NCBI GenBank assembly: GCA_951800685.1
Contig: CATOJY010000009.1
Location: 1 to 64,000 of the forward strand
DNA: 64,000 nt
Direction of reading: 5' to 3'
DNA from: an uncultured Lachnospiraceae bacterium
GTDB taxonomy: Bacteria > Bacillota > Clostridia > Lachnospirales > Lachnospiraceae
Shown: piece after piece, positions 7,488-16,017 of the stretch
Layout of the letters: each line of letters begins with the position of its first letter
Position numbering within the stretch: the stretch's first letter is position 1
Translations under genes and position numbers: made by a program
The notes under the pieces: model-generated
Seen by the model: the letters and a program-made list of their open reading frames with translations, nothing else
Told to the model about the DNA's origin: nothing
Database searches by the model: none

Positions 7488-8546
7488 TTACTCCTTTGCT
7501 TTAATTAAACTGATCAACGTTGGAATTCCATAACCAAACGTCGCATAAACAGACTGTTCAGTTTTAGAAAATCCTTTTATGATCTCCTTGACCTGTTTAT
7601 TTTCCATGACACCCCATCTTTTATCCACGCATGTGACATAATCCCCTAACTGAAAATACATAGCTTTTTTGTTATTTATCTTGCACTGAAATGTTTTGGC
7701 AATATAATAGGCAGCGAGTTTTTCGCTGCCTTTCTGATCCATCAGAGTGTGTACCTCTTCTATCGTTATATCCCTATCAGATATCCCAGAAGCATTATAA
7801 AACATTTCATATCTATCAAGTCCCATCCCCTCCCCAACTGTTCTCATGATTGCAACTTCCCCTGGCCCACTTACAAGACAGACATTTCTATAATTGCTCT
7901 CATCTTCGGAATATTCCTGTGTATAGACATTACCATAATCTCTTGAGAAGATGCATGGCTGACTCGATTCCTGTGTACGATCCGTTCCTTTGTATACTTC
8001 AAACACAAGTTTTTTTCTATTATAATCCAGCCGTAATCTGTAACCAAGTTCAGATATTTTTGATATCTCCGTTAAAGTCTTTTGCAAGTTGTCGTATTTA
8101 ATTTGCTTTTCTATGTGTCCATCATAGCCTTTTAGCTCCCCTAGCTCAATACACTCTATCTTCCTGTCTGGATTATCTGGACATATCGTCTGCTCTTGCA
8201 CAAGCCCTCTCATTACTTCCTCCGGAGTCCCATAAAGAACCTTCTCTGCCCATACGATCCTTCTACTAAAATATCGTCCAGTCATGTAGCCTTCAACCTG
8301 GATTATCTCCTCCCCGTTTTTATTTAATCTCAGATACTTCCGTGTAATCACACCAGGTTCCTCTTCGTCTGTCTTATGCAGGATATTTCCCCTAGAAAGC
8401 ATATCATTCATTTTTTCCGTGAATATGAATGACGCTTTAAACGTACCAGGTTCATGTAACTTTGGGTTCCATACGATCCCTTCATATGTGTTGAAAGCTC
8501 CGAGGATATTGAAGCATCTGTCAAGTACGTAAATTTCCATTCTCAT
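7488..8546 (-). CDS. Siphovirus Gp37-like tail protein
   Basis: A 352-residue protein with the layout of the ReqiPepy6 Gp37-like family. It opens M-E-I-Y-V-L-D, has an early W-N-P-K-L-H-E-P-G-T-F motif, a middle L-G-Y-R-L-R-L-D segment, and Y-F-Q-L-G-D-Y-V-T near the C-terminus. Members sit at the tail tip between the distal tail protein and the baseplate, and are thought to be the hub or tail-associated component. Its start overlaps the stop of the distal tail gene by 4 bases (ATGA), so they are coupled. Confidence 0.85.
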   Translation of the reverse strand: MRMEIYVLDRCFNILGAFNTYEGIVWNPKLHEPGTFKASFIFTEKMNDMLSRGNILHKTDEEEPGVITRKYLRLNKNGEEIIQVEGYMTGRYFSRRIVWAEKVLYGTPEEVMRGLVQEQTICPDNPDRKIECIELGELKGYDGHIEKQIKYDNLQKTLTEISKISELGYRLRLDYNRKKLVFEVYKGTDRTQESSQPCIFSRDYGNVYTQEYSEDESNYRNVCLVSGPGEVAIMRTVGEGMGLDRYEMFYNASGISDRDITIEEVHTLMDQKGSEKLAAYYIAKTFQCKINNKKAMYFQLGDYVTCVDKRWGVMENKQVKEIIKGFSKTEQSVYATFGYGIPTLISLIKAKE

Positions 8547-9421
8547 ACTCCTATATATTGATTGTAAAAAGAAATGCTAATCTCAAGCATCGATTCCCCT
8601 GAATCAGCTCCGTACCTGAAAAGATTATCACCAGGAGATAGTTCCAAAAATGTATGCCCGCCTCCTGCAAGATCTATCTTCCCCATGTAATTTTCTTCTA
8701 CCCCATTCATATTCCGTTTTACTTCCTTCTCCTGACCTGTGCTTACAGTAATTTTTTCTCCGGCTATCATATCACATAAGAGCCTAAAATATTCTCGCGT
8801 CTCAACATTAAATAATTGCGGATTACTCACACTCCCCTTCGCTTTAAATGTAAATCGCATACCAGTTTTGACAGACGCTGCATTATATACGTTTGCTATC
8901 AACGAAGCTGACTTGATCCCAAAAGTTACTCCTTTTTTAGGTATGACCAACGGAAAATGAAAACCGCCACGTATATTCGCCATTTGTATCAAAGTCTCTT
9001 CTGTATCTCGCCAGTATGGCTCCATTGCTTTTAGTGAGATACTATAATTTTGCACAGAAGTCACATTTGTAAAATCAAACTTTGGGGTCTTCTGTACCCT
9101 CGCCTTAATCTGCCGGTTTTTATAGCCATAATAATGCGTTACCGTCACATCTTGATTAGGAATAAAGATATAAAATAATCTGTCACGGAAATCCTGCATC
9201 TGTTTTGTCGTCTCTGCATAGACCTGACCGGTAATTTCCATATCCCGCGGAAGGACATAACTATTAAGAAGTGATGCTCCTAACTGGTCAAAACCCTGTG
9301 ATGATACGATCTGTACATTTAATTGATCGAACCCTTTCGTATTCTGTACGCTATAGGGCTTTGCCGTAAGTTCTACTGTTGTATCTCCGTTCGAGACCAA
9401 GATAATCCTGTCTGTTACCAT
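8543..9421 (-). CDS. Distal tail protein (Dit family)
   Basis: A 292-residue protein of the Sipho_tail/Dit family. The N-terminal domain includes the L-P-R-D-M-E-I-T-G motif and the ring-forming beta fold. The C-terminal half is a galectin-like beta domain. It forms the hexameric ring joining the tail tube to the tip. It overlaps the tape-measure gene by 7 bases upstream and the Gp37-like gene by 4 bases downstream, a tightly coupled order typical of siphovirus tail modules. Confidence 0.87.
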   Translation of the reverse strand: MVTDRIILVSNGDTTVELTAKPYSVQNTKGFDQLNVQIVSSQGFDQLGASLLNSYVLPRDMEITGQVYAETTKQMQDFRDRLFYIFIPNQDVTVTHYYGYKNRQIKARVQKTPKFDFTNVTSVQNYSISLKAMEPYWRDTEETLIQMANIRGGFHFPLVIPKKGVTFGIKSASLIANVYNAASVKTGMRFTFKAKGSVSNPQLFNVETREYFRLLCDMIAGEKITVSTGQEKEVKRNMNGVEENYMGKIDLAGGGHTFLELSPGDNLFRYGADSGESMLEISISFYNQYIGV

Positions 9422-12400
9422 TCTCTTGCTGCCTCCTCCTGTGACCTACGAAATGCCATTTCTGTCTCCATCAGATCTGGCGTCAGGGAATATACATTGA
9501 TATTCTGATCGATATAATATGCTCTCCGCTCACCATCCCCTGATCCTCCTAATATCTGTCCAGCCCTATATGCCCCATTTTCATCTGCCATCACATTTTC
9601 TGGCAAGGATGCGGCAATGACTGCATTGATATTACTCATGGATTCCTTCCACCCGCCTACATAGCCTGCACCGGACATCTCACCCATGTACCAGAATTCT
9701 TTCGATGGTGAATTTATCTTTAACTTTTCCTTTGCCATTTTTACTGCTTTTGTGCACATCTCTTCGATCGCCTTGATCACGCCGCTCTCTCCATCCTTGA
9801 TACCCGCTTCGAGGCCTGCCGGGATCTGCTTCCCGATTTCTCTAAATGTCGCTTCCGGCAGACATGCTTTCGTCTTGACGATAATCTCTGCACAAAAATT
9901 AGATATTGTGTCCAGAGCTGCCGGCTCTTCGCTTTTTATGCCTGTTTTAAGGCCCTCCACATAGAATTCACCGATCTTATATGTCTCCTTTGACGGGCTG
10001 TTGATATCAAGTGTTTTCTTAGCAATGTCAAGGCTTTGCTTCGCCATCTCCTCAACAGTCTCCAACACTGTCTCTTGATTTCCTTTGATGCCTTCCATAT
10101 ACCCTTCCACAGCCATCTTGCCTGCTGTTTCATAAGCTTCCGCCACTTTATCAGCGGTATCACTTGGTAGCAACAGTGTCTGCTCAAAGAGTTCATTCGC
10201 CTTCTGTAGCTCTTCATCCGTCATAGATACAAATGCAGATACATATCCCGCCCCTTCCGGTCCCATATCCGCGAGATGCTTTAGGAGGCCCTGGTTTATG
10301 CCGCGTTCTGCTAAAACTTCCATGTTGTCAGCCCATTGCGTAAGGCCATCTATCTGAGATTGCATATTGTTCAGGAGTTCCTGCGTCGTCAGCTCAGCTT
10401 CCCCATTAAATTTGGAGAAGAGGTTCATCTGATCATTTACAGAATCAAAAACCGATTCATACATGTCTTGGAATGCCTGAGAAGTCTGCTCAGACATCGT
10501 TACCATTGCGGCAGCTGCGGCCTGCGCTTCTTCTCCTAAAGTGCCTTCGGCCGCAGCCGCATCATAGATCGGCTGATTATCTGAGATGACCCCAATCCAG
10601 TACTCGTATTCAGAAGTCAGGGCTTCGCTATTCGCCTTTGTTTCTTGTGTTGTCACATCCAATTCTTCCAGCGCGTATTTTGCAGCCATCACAGCCTGAT
10701 ATTCTGCTGTGCCTGAGGCTCCATACAATTCCGTCATCTCGCCGTATGCATCCCTGCATTTATCCATGACGTCATTATACTCTTCCTGCGCCCGTGTCAG
10801 CTCCTCCTGTAACGATTTCCTCTGCTCGCTGATATCATATAACTGCTTCTCATATTCTACCTGCTGCTGTGCTATCTCCTGCATCTCTTCCTGTGCAGCT
10901 TGTGCCTTATACAAAGCCATATATGCATCTATACAGTTTTCAATCTCTGTCTGTGTCTTGTTAAATATTCCTGCTTGTTCATCATATACAAGATTTAAAT
11001 CTGGGACAAGTTCATTCAACTCAGATACAACCATTTTCATTCTTGACTGTTCACTTGCCGTCAAGCTCGTCTTTGATCTGAGTTCACCCAGTTCTTTTGC
11101 CAGAACAGACACTGTTGCTTCTTGTGCTGCAAAATCCTTCGTAGTCTGCTTTCTTTCCTCTGAGGATTTCGAATACTCATCATTGAGCGCCCTTGTCTTC
11201 TCAATGAGTTCGGTAGTCTTCTTGACCTCTTCATTCTGCTGTATCAGATTGTCCTTATTGATGACACAGTATGCCGCCACTGCCGCTGTAAGTCCTGCAA
11301 CCGCCGTAAGCAGTAAACCCGCTGGGTTTGCAGACATTGCAGTATTTAACAACCATTGCGCGACGGTAGCTCCCTCATTTGCAGTTTTGTATGCCATCCA
11401 TGCACCCTGTACCGCCTCGATCGCCGGCCCGACTACTTTCATCTGCATATTAGCCACAACGATCCCTGTGATACCGGCAGTGACAAGATCTACATGGTCC
11501 AGCAACCATGTAAGGCAATCAATTAATACCGGCAGTGCATCTTCACCAGCTTCAACTGCTCCTTCAATAAAGTTGCCAAAAGCATCCGACATCTTATTCA
11601 ATGACACTCCAAGATCCCCTGATTCGATCGACCTCTGCAACCGTCCCACTGCATCTGTGGCACCGTCTACAGCCGATTTCATGTCATCATCGAAGATCTC
11701 ATATGCAGAAATGCCAAGCCCTTCTAAGGCTGACTGCAGAATTGTAACCTTTCCCTTGAGGTTATTGTTCATCGTCTCTGCCATGGCCTTAGCGGCACCG
11801 GAGCATCCTTCCAACTCCTTGATCAGCGTATCAAACTCATTGCCAGTGCCTTTCAATAGTGCATTGACCGCCGCGATATCTGTCTTATTAAAAATACGGC
11901 TGATCATCTGTGTCTTCTCCGTCGTAGCCATTCCCGACATAGAAGCATTAAGATCTAGCATGATATCATTCAGGTCACGCATATTGCCGCTTGAATCTGA
12001 TACCTTGACACCAAGATCGTCTAATGCGACCGATGCTACGTCCGTAGGGGCTGCAAGAGATAACAGAACATTCCTCAGATGCGTACCGCCTTCGGCCCCT
12101 TTGATACCATTATTCGCTAATATGCCTAACTCTGCGTTCATTGTCTCAAGGGACTGCTTCGTGACTGTGACAGTTCCTGCGCACACCAGTGTTGCTTCAC
12201 CCAACTGCGCGACGCTGGTATTTGATTTCTGAGATGTCTTGGCCATCTCATCAATATACATATCCAGATCTTTTGTTTCCATGCCGAGAGCCGCCATGGA
12301 ATCCGTAACCAGATCAGAGGCATATGCAAGATCGATACCTCCCGCTGCGGCCAGATCGAGCACCTTTGGAAGTGTTTCAACAGATTTGTTGACATCATAT

Positions 12401-13308
12401 CCGGCAAGTGCAAGATAATTCAATGCTTCTGCAGATTCTGATGCAGAATACTTCGTCGTCTGGCCACATGCCTTAGCAGCATTCGATAATTTCTCATAAT
12501 CCGTACTGCCTGCATTGATCTCCTCTGCCGTCATTCCCATTGTAGCTGCCACCTGAGACATAGATGCTTCGAAACTGGATCCTGTTTCTATTGATGCGTC
12601 CGCGATCTGCTTGATCCCTTCAACAAGTCGTTTTGTACCAGAGATGACAGCCTCTGACACTAAATTAGCCTTGAGTACGTCCCCAAAGACTGACGTCTTT
12701 TCCGCAGCTTGCTGTGTCTCTTTACCGTACGCATCTATCGATGTAGCGCATCCATCTGTAGAAGACTCCGCTTCCTTCATATACTTTGCAGTCTGATCCA
12801 GGTCTGCCTGCATTGTATTCAATTCAGCAGCCGCATGATTCAAAGATGTCTGATAAGATTTTGTCTTCCGTTCTACAGCATCATACCCCTGTTCTGCAAG
12901 AACAAGCTTTCCCTTTAAATCATCGATCGCTTTAACCTGCTCCTCCAACGCCTGCGAGCCTTCCACAGAGCTATCCACCATCTGCATCATTTCTTTTTCA
13001 GCCTTATCAAGCGCTGTCTGTAGATCCGTTATCTTTGACGCCGCTTGTTCTTGTTTCTTCGCCGAATCCTCGACCGCCTTCTGATAAAGATCGACCTTGC
13101 TCTTCTGAGCCTCTAACTGCCGCGACAGTATCTCATGTTTCTTTGTGAGCGACTCGATAGAATTCTGTGAATTTTTAAACTCTGACTGGCACAGTCGCAT
13201 TTCCGATCTGAGTTCCGCTTGATTTGACTTGATATTTTTCAGCGCATCATTGTACTGCTTTTCACCCTCCAGTACAATCTTTCCACCAATGGTCCCTTTT
13301 CCAGCCAT
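9415..13308 (-). CDS. Tail tape-measure protein
   Basis: A 1297-residue protein that sets tail length. Residues 1-190 are coiled coil (Q-A-E-L-R-S-E-M, K-H-E-I-L-S-R-Q-L-E). Residues about 230-560 match the TP901 core of tape measures (S-F-E-A-S-M-S-Q-V-A-A-T-M-G, A-L-N-Y-L-A-L-A-G-Y). A hydrophobic segment (about 665-705, A-G-L-L-L-T-A-V-A-G-L) follows, then a second coiled coil. The C-terminal part contains two similar units with L-x-I-N-S-P-S-K-E at about 1100 and 1200. Length predicts a tail of roughly 190 nm if the usual 0.15 nm per residue holds. Confidence 0.95.
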   Translation of the reverse strand: MAGKGTIGGKIVLEGEKQYNDALKNIKSNQAELRSEMRLCQSEFKNSQNSIESLTKKHEILSRQLEAQKSKVDLYQKAVEDSAKKQEQAASKITDLQTALDKAEKEMMQMVDSSVEGSQALEEQVKAIDDLKGKLVLAEQGYDAVERKTKSYQTSLNHAAAELNTMQADLDQTAKYMKEAESSTDGCATSIDAYGKETQQAAEKTSVFGDVLKANLVSEAVISGTKRLVEGIKQIADASIETGSSFEASMSQVAATMGMTAEEINAGSTDYEKLSNAAKACGQTTKYSASESAEALNYLALAGYDVNKSVETLPKVLDLAAAGGIDLAYASDLVTDSMAALGMETKDLDMYIDEMAKTSQKSNTSVAQLGEATLVCAGTVTVTKQSLETMNAELGILANNGIKGAEGGTHLRNVLLSLAAPTDVASVALDDLGVKVSDSSGNMRDLNDIMLDLNASMSGMATTEKTQMISRIFNKTDIAAVNALLKGTGNEFDTLIKELEGCSGAAKAMAETMNNNLKGKVTILQSALEGLGISAYEIFDDDMKSAVDGATDAVGRLQRSIESGDLGVSLNKMSDAFGNFIEGAVEAGEDALPVLIDCLTWLLDHVDLVTAGITGIVVANMQMKVVGPAIEAVQGAWMAYKTANEGATVAQWLLNTAMSANPAGLLLTAVAGLTAAVAAYCVINKDNLIQQNEEVKKTTELIEKTRALNDEYSKSSEERKQTTKDFAAQEATVSVLAKELGELRSKTSLTASEQSRMKMVVSELNELVPDLNLVYDEQAGIFNKTQTEIENCIDAYMALYKAQAAQEEMQEIAQQQVEYEKQLYDISEQRKSLQEELTRAQEEYNDVMDKCRDAYGEMTELYGASGTAEYQAVMAAKYALEELDVTTQETKANSEALTSEYEYWIGVISDNQPIYDAAAAEGTLGEEAQAAAAAMVTMSEQTSQAFQDMYESVFDSVNDQMNLFSKFNGEAELTTQELLNNMQSQIDGLTQWADNMEVLAERGINQGLLKHLADMGPEGAGYVSAFVSMTDEELQKANELFEQTLLLPSDTADKVAEAYETAGKMAVEGYMEGIKGNQETVLETVEEMAKQSLDIAKKTLDINSPSKETYKIGEFYVEGLKTGIKSEEPAALDTISNFCAEIIVKTKACLPEATFREIGKQIPAGLEAGIKDGESGVIKAIEEMCTKAVKMAKEKLKINSPSKEFWYMGEMSGAGYVGGWKESMSNINAVIAASLPENVMADENGAYRAGQILGGSGDGERRAYYIDQNINVYSLTPDLMETEMAFRRSQEEAAREW

Positions 13309-13318
13309 AACCTCTCCA

Positions 13319-13552
13319 TTAAATCACATCAAGGGAACTTACCGCCTCCACCTGGAAGATCTGATATAGTCCCCTTTTCGTTTCAAAATTATACTGTTTC
13401 TTGAATGTCTCAAATAGATCCATCAGCAGACCAAAATATTGTCTGCCAACGGATCGGTAAGTAAATCCGAGCTTATTTACGCCGATATACTGCAGCCAGA
13501 GGAAATCAATCGGCTTTTCCCTGTTGTTATTCCCCCTGGCTGCTATTTTTTT
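13319..13552 (-). CDS. Frameshift extension of the tail assembly chaperone (GT-like)
   Basis: Read in the -1 frame from the A-run at 13546-13552, this adds about 75 residues (I-A-A-R-G-N-N-N onwards) to the upstream chaperone. The predicted fusion spans 13319-13914, about 198 residues. An ATG exists within the overlap but has no ribosome-binding site, and the frame runs on through the slippery run. This is the arrangement of gpG/gpGT in lambda-like tails, where the minor fusion product recruits the tube and tape measure. It lies directly before the tape-measure gene, as expected. Confidence 0.85.
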   Translation of the reverse strand, partial: KKIAARGNNNREKPIDFLWLQYIGVNKLGFTYRSVGRQYFGLLMDLFETFKKQYNFETKRGLYQIFQVEAVSSLDVI

Positions 13553-13914
13553 GTGACGAAACACCTCTTAAATTCTTCATGCAGCATAGTTCCCAGCAAT
13601 CTATAAGGTATCGTACAGTTTCTGAAAATAAACTCCGGTTCTAGTCTTTCAAGCGGCCTGTTCACTTCATCCGCTTCTATCGCCAACCCTTCATTGATTG
13701 CAGCCGGCAATACTGTCTTGATTGCCCTGATCGATGGCTCTGTTATTGTCATCACATACCCGCCATCCATATTTCTCTCATAATGGACACCCATAATCTC
13801 TCTTTCAAATTCATGGATTGTCCCGTATTCATTTTGTATATATTCCAATACATTCAAATCGATCTTAAATGGATATGTCTTTCCAGCAATGATGATACGT
13901 TGCAGATTTTCCAT
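13543..13914 (-). CDS. Tail assembly chaperone (G-like)
   Basis: A 123-residue protein beginning M-E-N-L-Q-R-I-I-I-A-G-K-T-Y-P-F, a typical opening of small tail chaperones. An AGGGGG site precedes this ATG. A longer form from 13938 is possible. It ends with C-F-V-T-K-K and TAG immediately after a run of seven A residues that acts as a slippery site. It lies between the major tail protein and the tape measure, matching the G/GT position. Confidence 0.82.
   Translation of the reverse strand: MENLQRIIIAGKTYPFKIDLNVLEYIQNEYGTIHEFEREIMGVHYERNMDGGYVMTITEPSIRAIKTVLPAAINEGLAIEADEVNRPLERLEPEFIFRNCTIPYRLLGTMLHEEFKRCFVTKK
13546..13552 (-). promoter_or_regulatory. Slippery heptamer for -1 frameshifting
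   Basis: On the minus strand the sequence is A-AAA-AAA directly before the TAG stop of the chaperone gene. The zero-frame codons are ACA AAA AAA TAG. Slipping back one base gives ATA GCA GCC and opens the downstream frame. The heptamer fits the X-XXY-YYZ pattern. Confidence 0.82.
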
Positions 13915-13981
13915 AATTCCCCCTGTTTCAAATGACATGATATCCTAAAGATACTAAGTCCTCCGGAATATTATCACATAC

Positions 13982-14557
13982 CTATGCAGTTATTTCTTGA
14001 TCAGTCGGTTTTTCACCCAATAGCTTCCTCAAGATCCATTCGTCACATTCAGCCTCAGAGTCAAAATACGGCGATTTGATTCTCCATACCCCTTCATCAT
14101 TGCTTGTCGAGATCCCACTTAATACCGGAGTGCCAAACTCGATCGAATCACCTTTCGTCTTGTAATTTTCTGCGCTTTCGTTAAATTTAACTTTTGTTAA
14201 AAGACATGCCCTGTATCTTTTTATCCCGTTAAAGATCTCTTCCGTGATAAATCCATATCCTACATACGATCCAGAATCGTCTGTATGTGATATCTCTGTT
14301 CCATCTTCCTCGATCTTATGACCAAGGAGTAACTCGACTGCCCTTGTAGGTACCGTGTCTACTCCCAACTCCACATTCGCATTCTTAAATTCTTTCACAG
14401 ACTCCTTCTGCCGATTGTCCGCGAATAAGGAAGCTTCATTATAGTTGGGCGTAACAGATGTATTGATAGCGCTACCACACTTAAGGACATCCGAATATTT
14501 TCCTGTCTCCACATTAAACTTCGCGATCGTAGGAAACGATAATCCAAAATTAGCCAT
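13982..14557 (-). CDS. Major tail (tube) protein
   Basis: A 191-residue protein starting M-A-N-F-G-L-S-F after a GGAGG site. The family features of phi13-type major tail proteins are present: an early A-K-F-N-V-E-T-G-K-Y segment, G-Y-G-F-I-T-E-E in the centre, and the G-D-S-I-E-F-G-T-P-V-L-S-G motif near residue 145. It polymerises into the tail tube around the tape measure. Its gene lies in the standard slot between the tail terminator and the tail chaperone. Confidence 0.87.
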   Translation of the reverse strand: MANFGLSFPTIAKFNVETGKYSDVLKCGSAINTSVTPNYNEASLFADNRQKESVKEFKNANVELGVDTVPTRAVELLLGHKIEEDGTEISHTDDSGSYVGYGFITEEIFNGIKRYRACLLTKVKFNESAENYKTKGDSIEFGTPVLSGISTSNDEGVWRIKSPYFDSEAECDEWILRKLLGEKPTDQEITA

Positions 14558-14558
14558 T

Positions 14559-14915
14559 TTAATCCTCCATTCTTGCTGCCGTATACGTTGCCTCAAATAC
14601 GGTCTGTCTTATTTTTTCAGTTCCATAATATGCGCTTCCCAGAAAACTTCTGATAGAAGTAACAAAAAAATCCGCCCCTTCTAAGAGATCACGGATCTTT
14701 CTCTTTAATGAAAAATAATTATAATCTTTCGGTGTGATGAGCTGTACTTGAAGATATGCCGTGTCCTTTGTCACTTTGTTATCTGCATGGGCCTCCGGCC
14801 GTTCATCCTCATATACAAAGATGATATACATTCTACTCTTTCCTGTATATTCGTCCTGCTCTACCGGGAGTCCGGTCCTTCCAAGCAATTCTAACAACAT
14901 ATCATTCAAATTCAC
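14559..14915 (-). CDS. Tail completion / terminator-type protein
   Basis: A 118-residue protein with an N-terminal helix (M-N-L-N-D-M-L-L-E-L-L), then P-V-E-Q-D-E-Y, and a C-terminal beta half (V-F-E-A-T-Y-T). Proteins of this size at this position cap the tail tube and join it to the head. It is one base from the major tail gene start and overlaps the HK97 gp10 gene by 4 bases. The assignment rests on order and general fold pattern more than on any motif. Confidence 0.72.
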   Translation of the reverse strand: MNLNDMLLELLGRTGLPVEQDEYTGKSRMYIIFVYEDERPEAHADNKVTKDTAYLQVQLITPKDYNYFSLKRKIRDLLEGADFFVTSIRSFLGSAYYGTEKIRQTVFEATYTAARMED

Positions 14916-15364
14916 TTATCTGCACCGACCTTTCTGTTATATACTTCTTGCATTTTCGACATTACATCATTTCTTGCATTATTGCATGCATTTGCTATAA
15001 ACGGTCTGGGAGGCTGCCTTCCAGGTATTCCATACTCTTTCCAGATCGCTTTCAGAGCATTAGATACTGGATATTTTCTTCCCGTTTTCTTATGATGGTA
15101 TATCCTAACATTGCTGTATCCTTTCGGCGATACATTGACTATATATGCATCTGTTTTAGTCTTTTTCGGCTTTCCCGCCTTAATAGACTGCACCAGTTCT
15201 GAATCGCCCTCATGCTCGACTGCTTTAGCACAAGAATCGCGCAGAGATTTTTCCAATACTGGCGCTGCTTCACTCAATGCCTCTTCAGCAATCTCACCAA
15301 AGTCTGTGTCCAACAGGTCAGAAAGAAAATCATCCGGGAAGTCTATTTCAAATGCTGCCATCAC
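14912..15364 (-). CDS. HK97 gp10-like phage protein
   Basis: A 150-residue protein. The N-terminal half is helical (E-E-A-L-S-E-A-A-P-V-L-E-K-S-L). The C-terminal half has H-H-K-K-T-G-R-K-Y-P and a conserved R-P-P-R-P-F-type turn (Q-P-P-R-P-F-I-A-N-A), which is diagnostic for the HK97 gp10 family. These proteins act in head-tail joining or tail completion. Overlaps of 4 bases with both neighbours show tight coupling in the head-tail connector block. Confidence 0.85.
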   Translation of the reverse strand: MMAAFEIDFPDDFLSDLLDTDFGEIAEEALSEAAPVLEKSLRDSCAKAVEHEGDSELVQSIKAGKPKKTKTDAYIVNVSPKGYSNVRIYHHKKTGRKYPVSNALKAIWKEYGIPGRQPPRPFIANACNNARNDVMSKMQEVYNRKVGADK

Positions 15365-15708
15365 TCTACCTCAGAACACGTCATCTCTAACATTCCAAAA
15401 TTGTTCTGGTATGTTCTCCTGATCAGGTACGTTATTCCATCATAGATCACTCTTGATGCTCTTATCTTTCTTACTTCATCATCAACTATTACCTCTCTTT
15501 CAGTAAGTTTAAAATCATCCGGATCTACAATAAAAATAATACTCACCTGGGTCCCATTTCTTAACGCTTCATAATATTCTGTCCGCCCTACAGATTTCAC
15601 AGCCGCAAATACTTCCACTTTTTCTATATTCTCATCGATGCAGAATCCGCTGCTTCCCTTTTCATGTCCAGTCACGGTCACCAGTTCGATCAATTCATCT
15701 CTACTCAT
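15361..15708 (-). CDS. Head closure / head-tail adaptor protein
   Basis: A 115-residue protein starting M-S-R-D-E-L-I. The ATG overlaps the stop of the previous gene as ATGAGTAG. A GTG 12 bases upstream is possible but less natural. Beta-rich pattern (V-E-V-F-A-A-V-K-S-V-G-R-T-E-Y-Y-E-A) and D-G-I-T-Y-L-I-R-R match the SPP1 gp16-type head closure family. It seals the connector after DNA packaging. It is followed by the gp10-like gene with a 4-base overlap. Confidence 0.8.
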   Translation of the reverse strand: MSRDELIELVTVTGHEKGSSGFCIDENIEKVEVFAAVKSVGRTEYYEALRNGTQVSIIFIVDPDDFKLTEREVIVDDEVRKIRASRVIYDGITYLIRRTYQNNFGMLEMTCSEVE

Positions 15709-15991
15709 TGTAGTCACCACTCAAGCTCATTGAATCCCTCAGTTTCTCATAAGATGCTTCAAACTGGAGCCCTTTTCCCAAATAATCAAAATCAGCCTTA
15801 CAATATAACTCAGTTGCCTTTCTGATAAGAGAATCATCCTTTAGTATCTTATTTTCCTTGTCAGAATACGGCTGCACGCCGACTCTTACCATATCGGCCA
15901 CAGCGGATTCTATATTATTCCGGATGGCTTCATCCAGCGCAGAATGTTTCATTCTCATAGAATTTCTGATCAAAGTCACCAGTTCGTCCAT
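15701..15991 (-). CDS. Head-tail connector (gp6-like adaptor)
   Basis: A 96-residue mostly helical protein (M-D-E-L-V-T-L-I-R-N-S, A-V-A-D-M-V-R-V-G-V, K-A-T-E-L-Y-C-K-A-D-F). The pattern fits the phage connector/DNA-packaging adaptor family (gp6-like). It docks on the portal ring. It lies between the capsid gene and head closure gene, the canonical order. Confidence 0.8.
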   Translation of the reverse strand: MDELVTLIRNSMRMKHSALDEAIRNNIESAVADMVRVGVQPYSDKENKILKDDSLIRKATELYCKADFDYLGKGLQFEASYEKLRDSMSLSGDYNE

Positions 15992-16017
15992 CTTATACTC
16001 CTATCTCAATCCTCAGA

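Noticed and set aside
10709..12232. Long plus-strand reading frame of about 507 residues
   Set aside because: It is antisense to the tape-measure gene, Ser/Cys-rich without a recognisable domain, and has no ribosome-binding site. It results from codon bias of the real gene.
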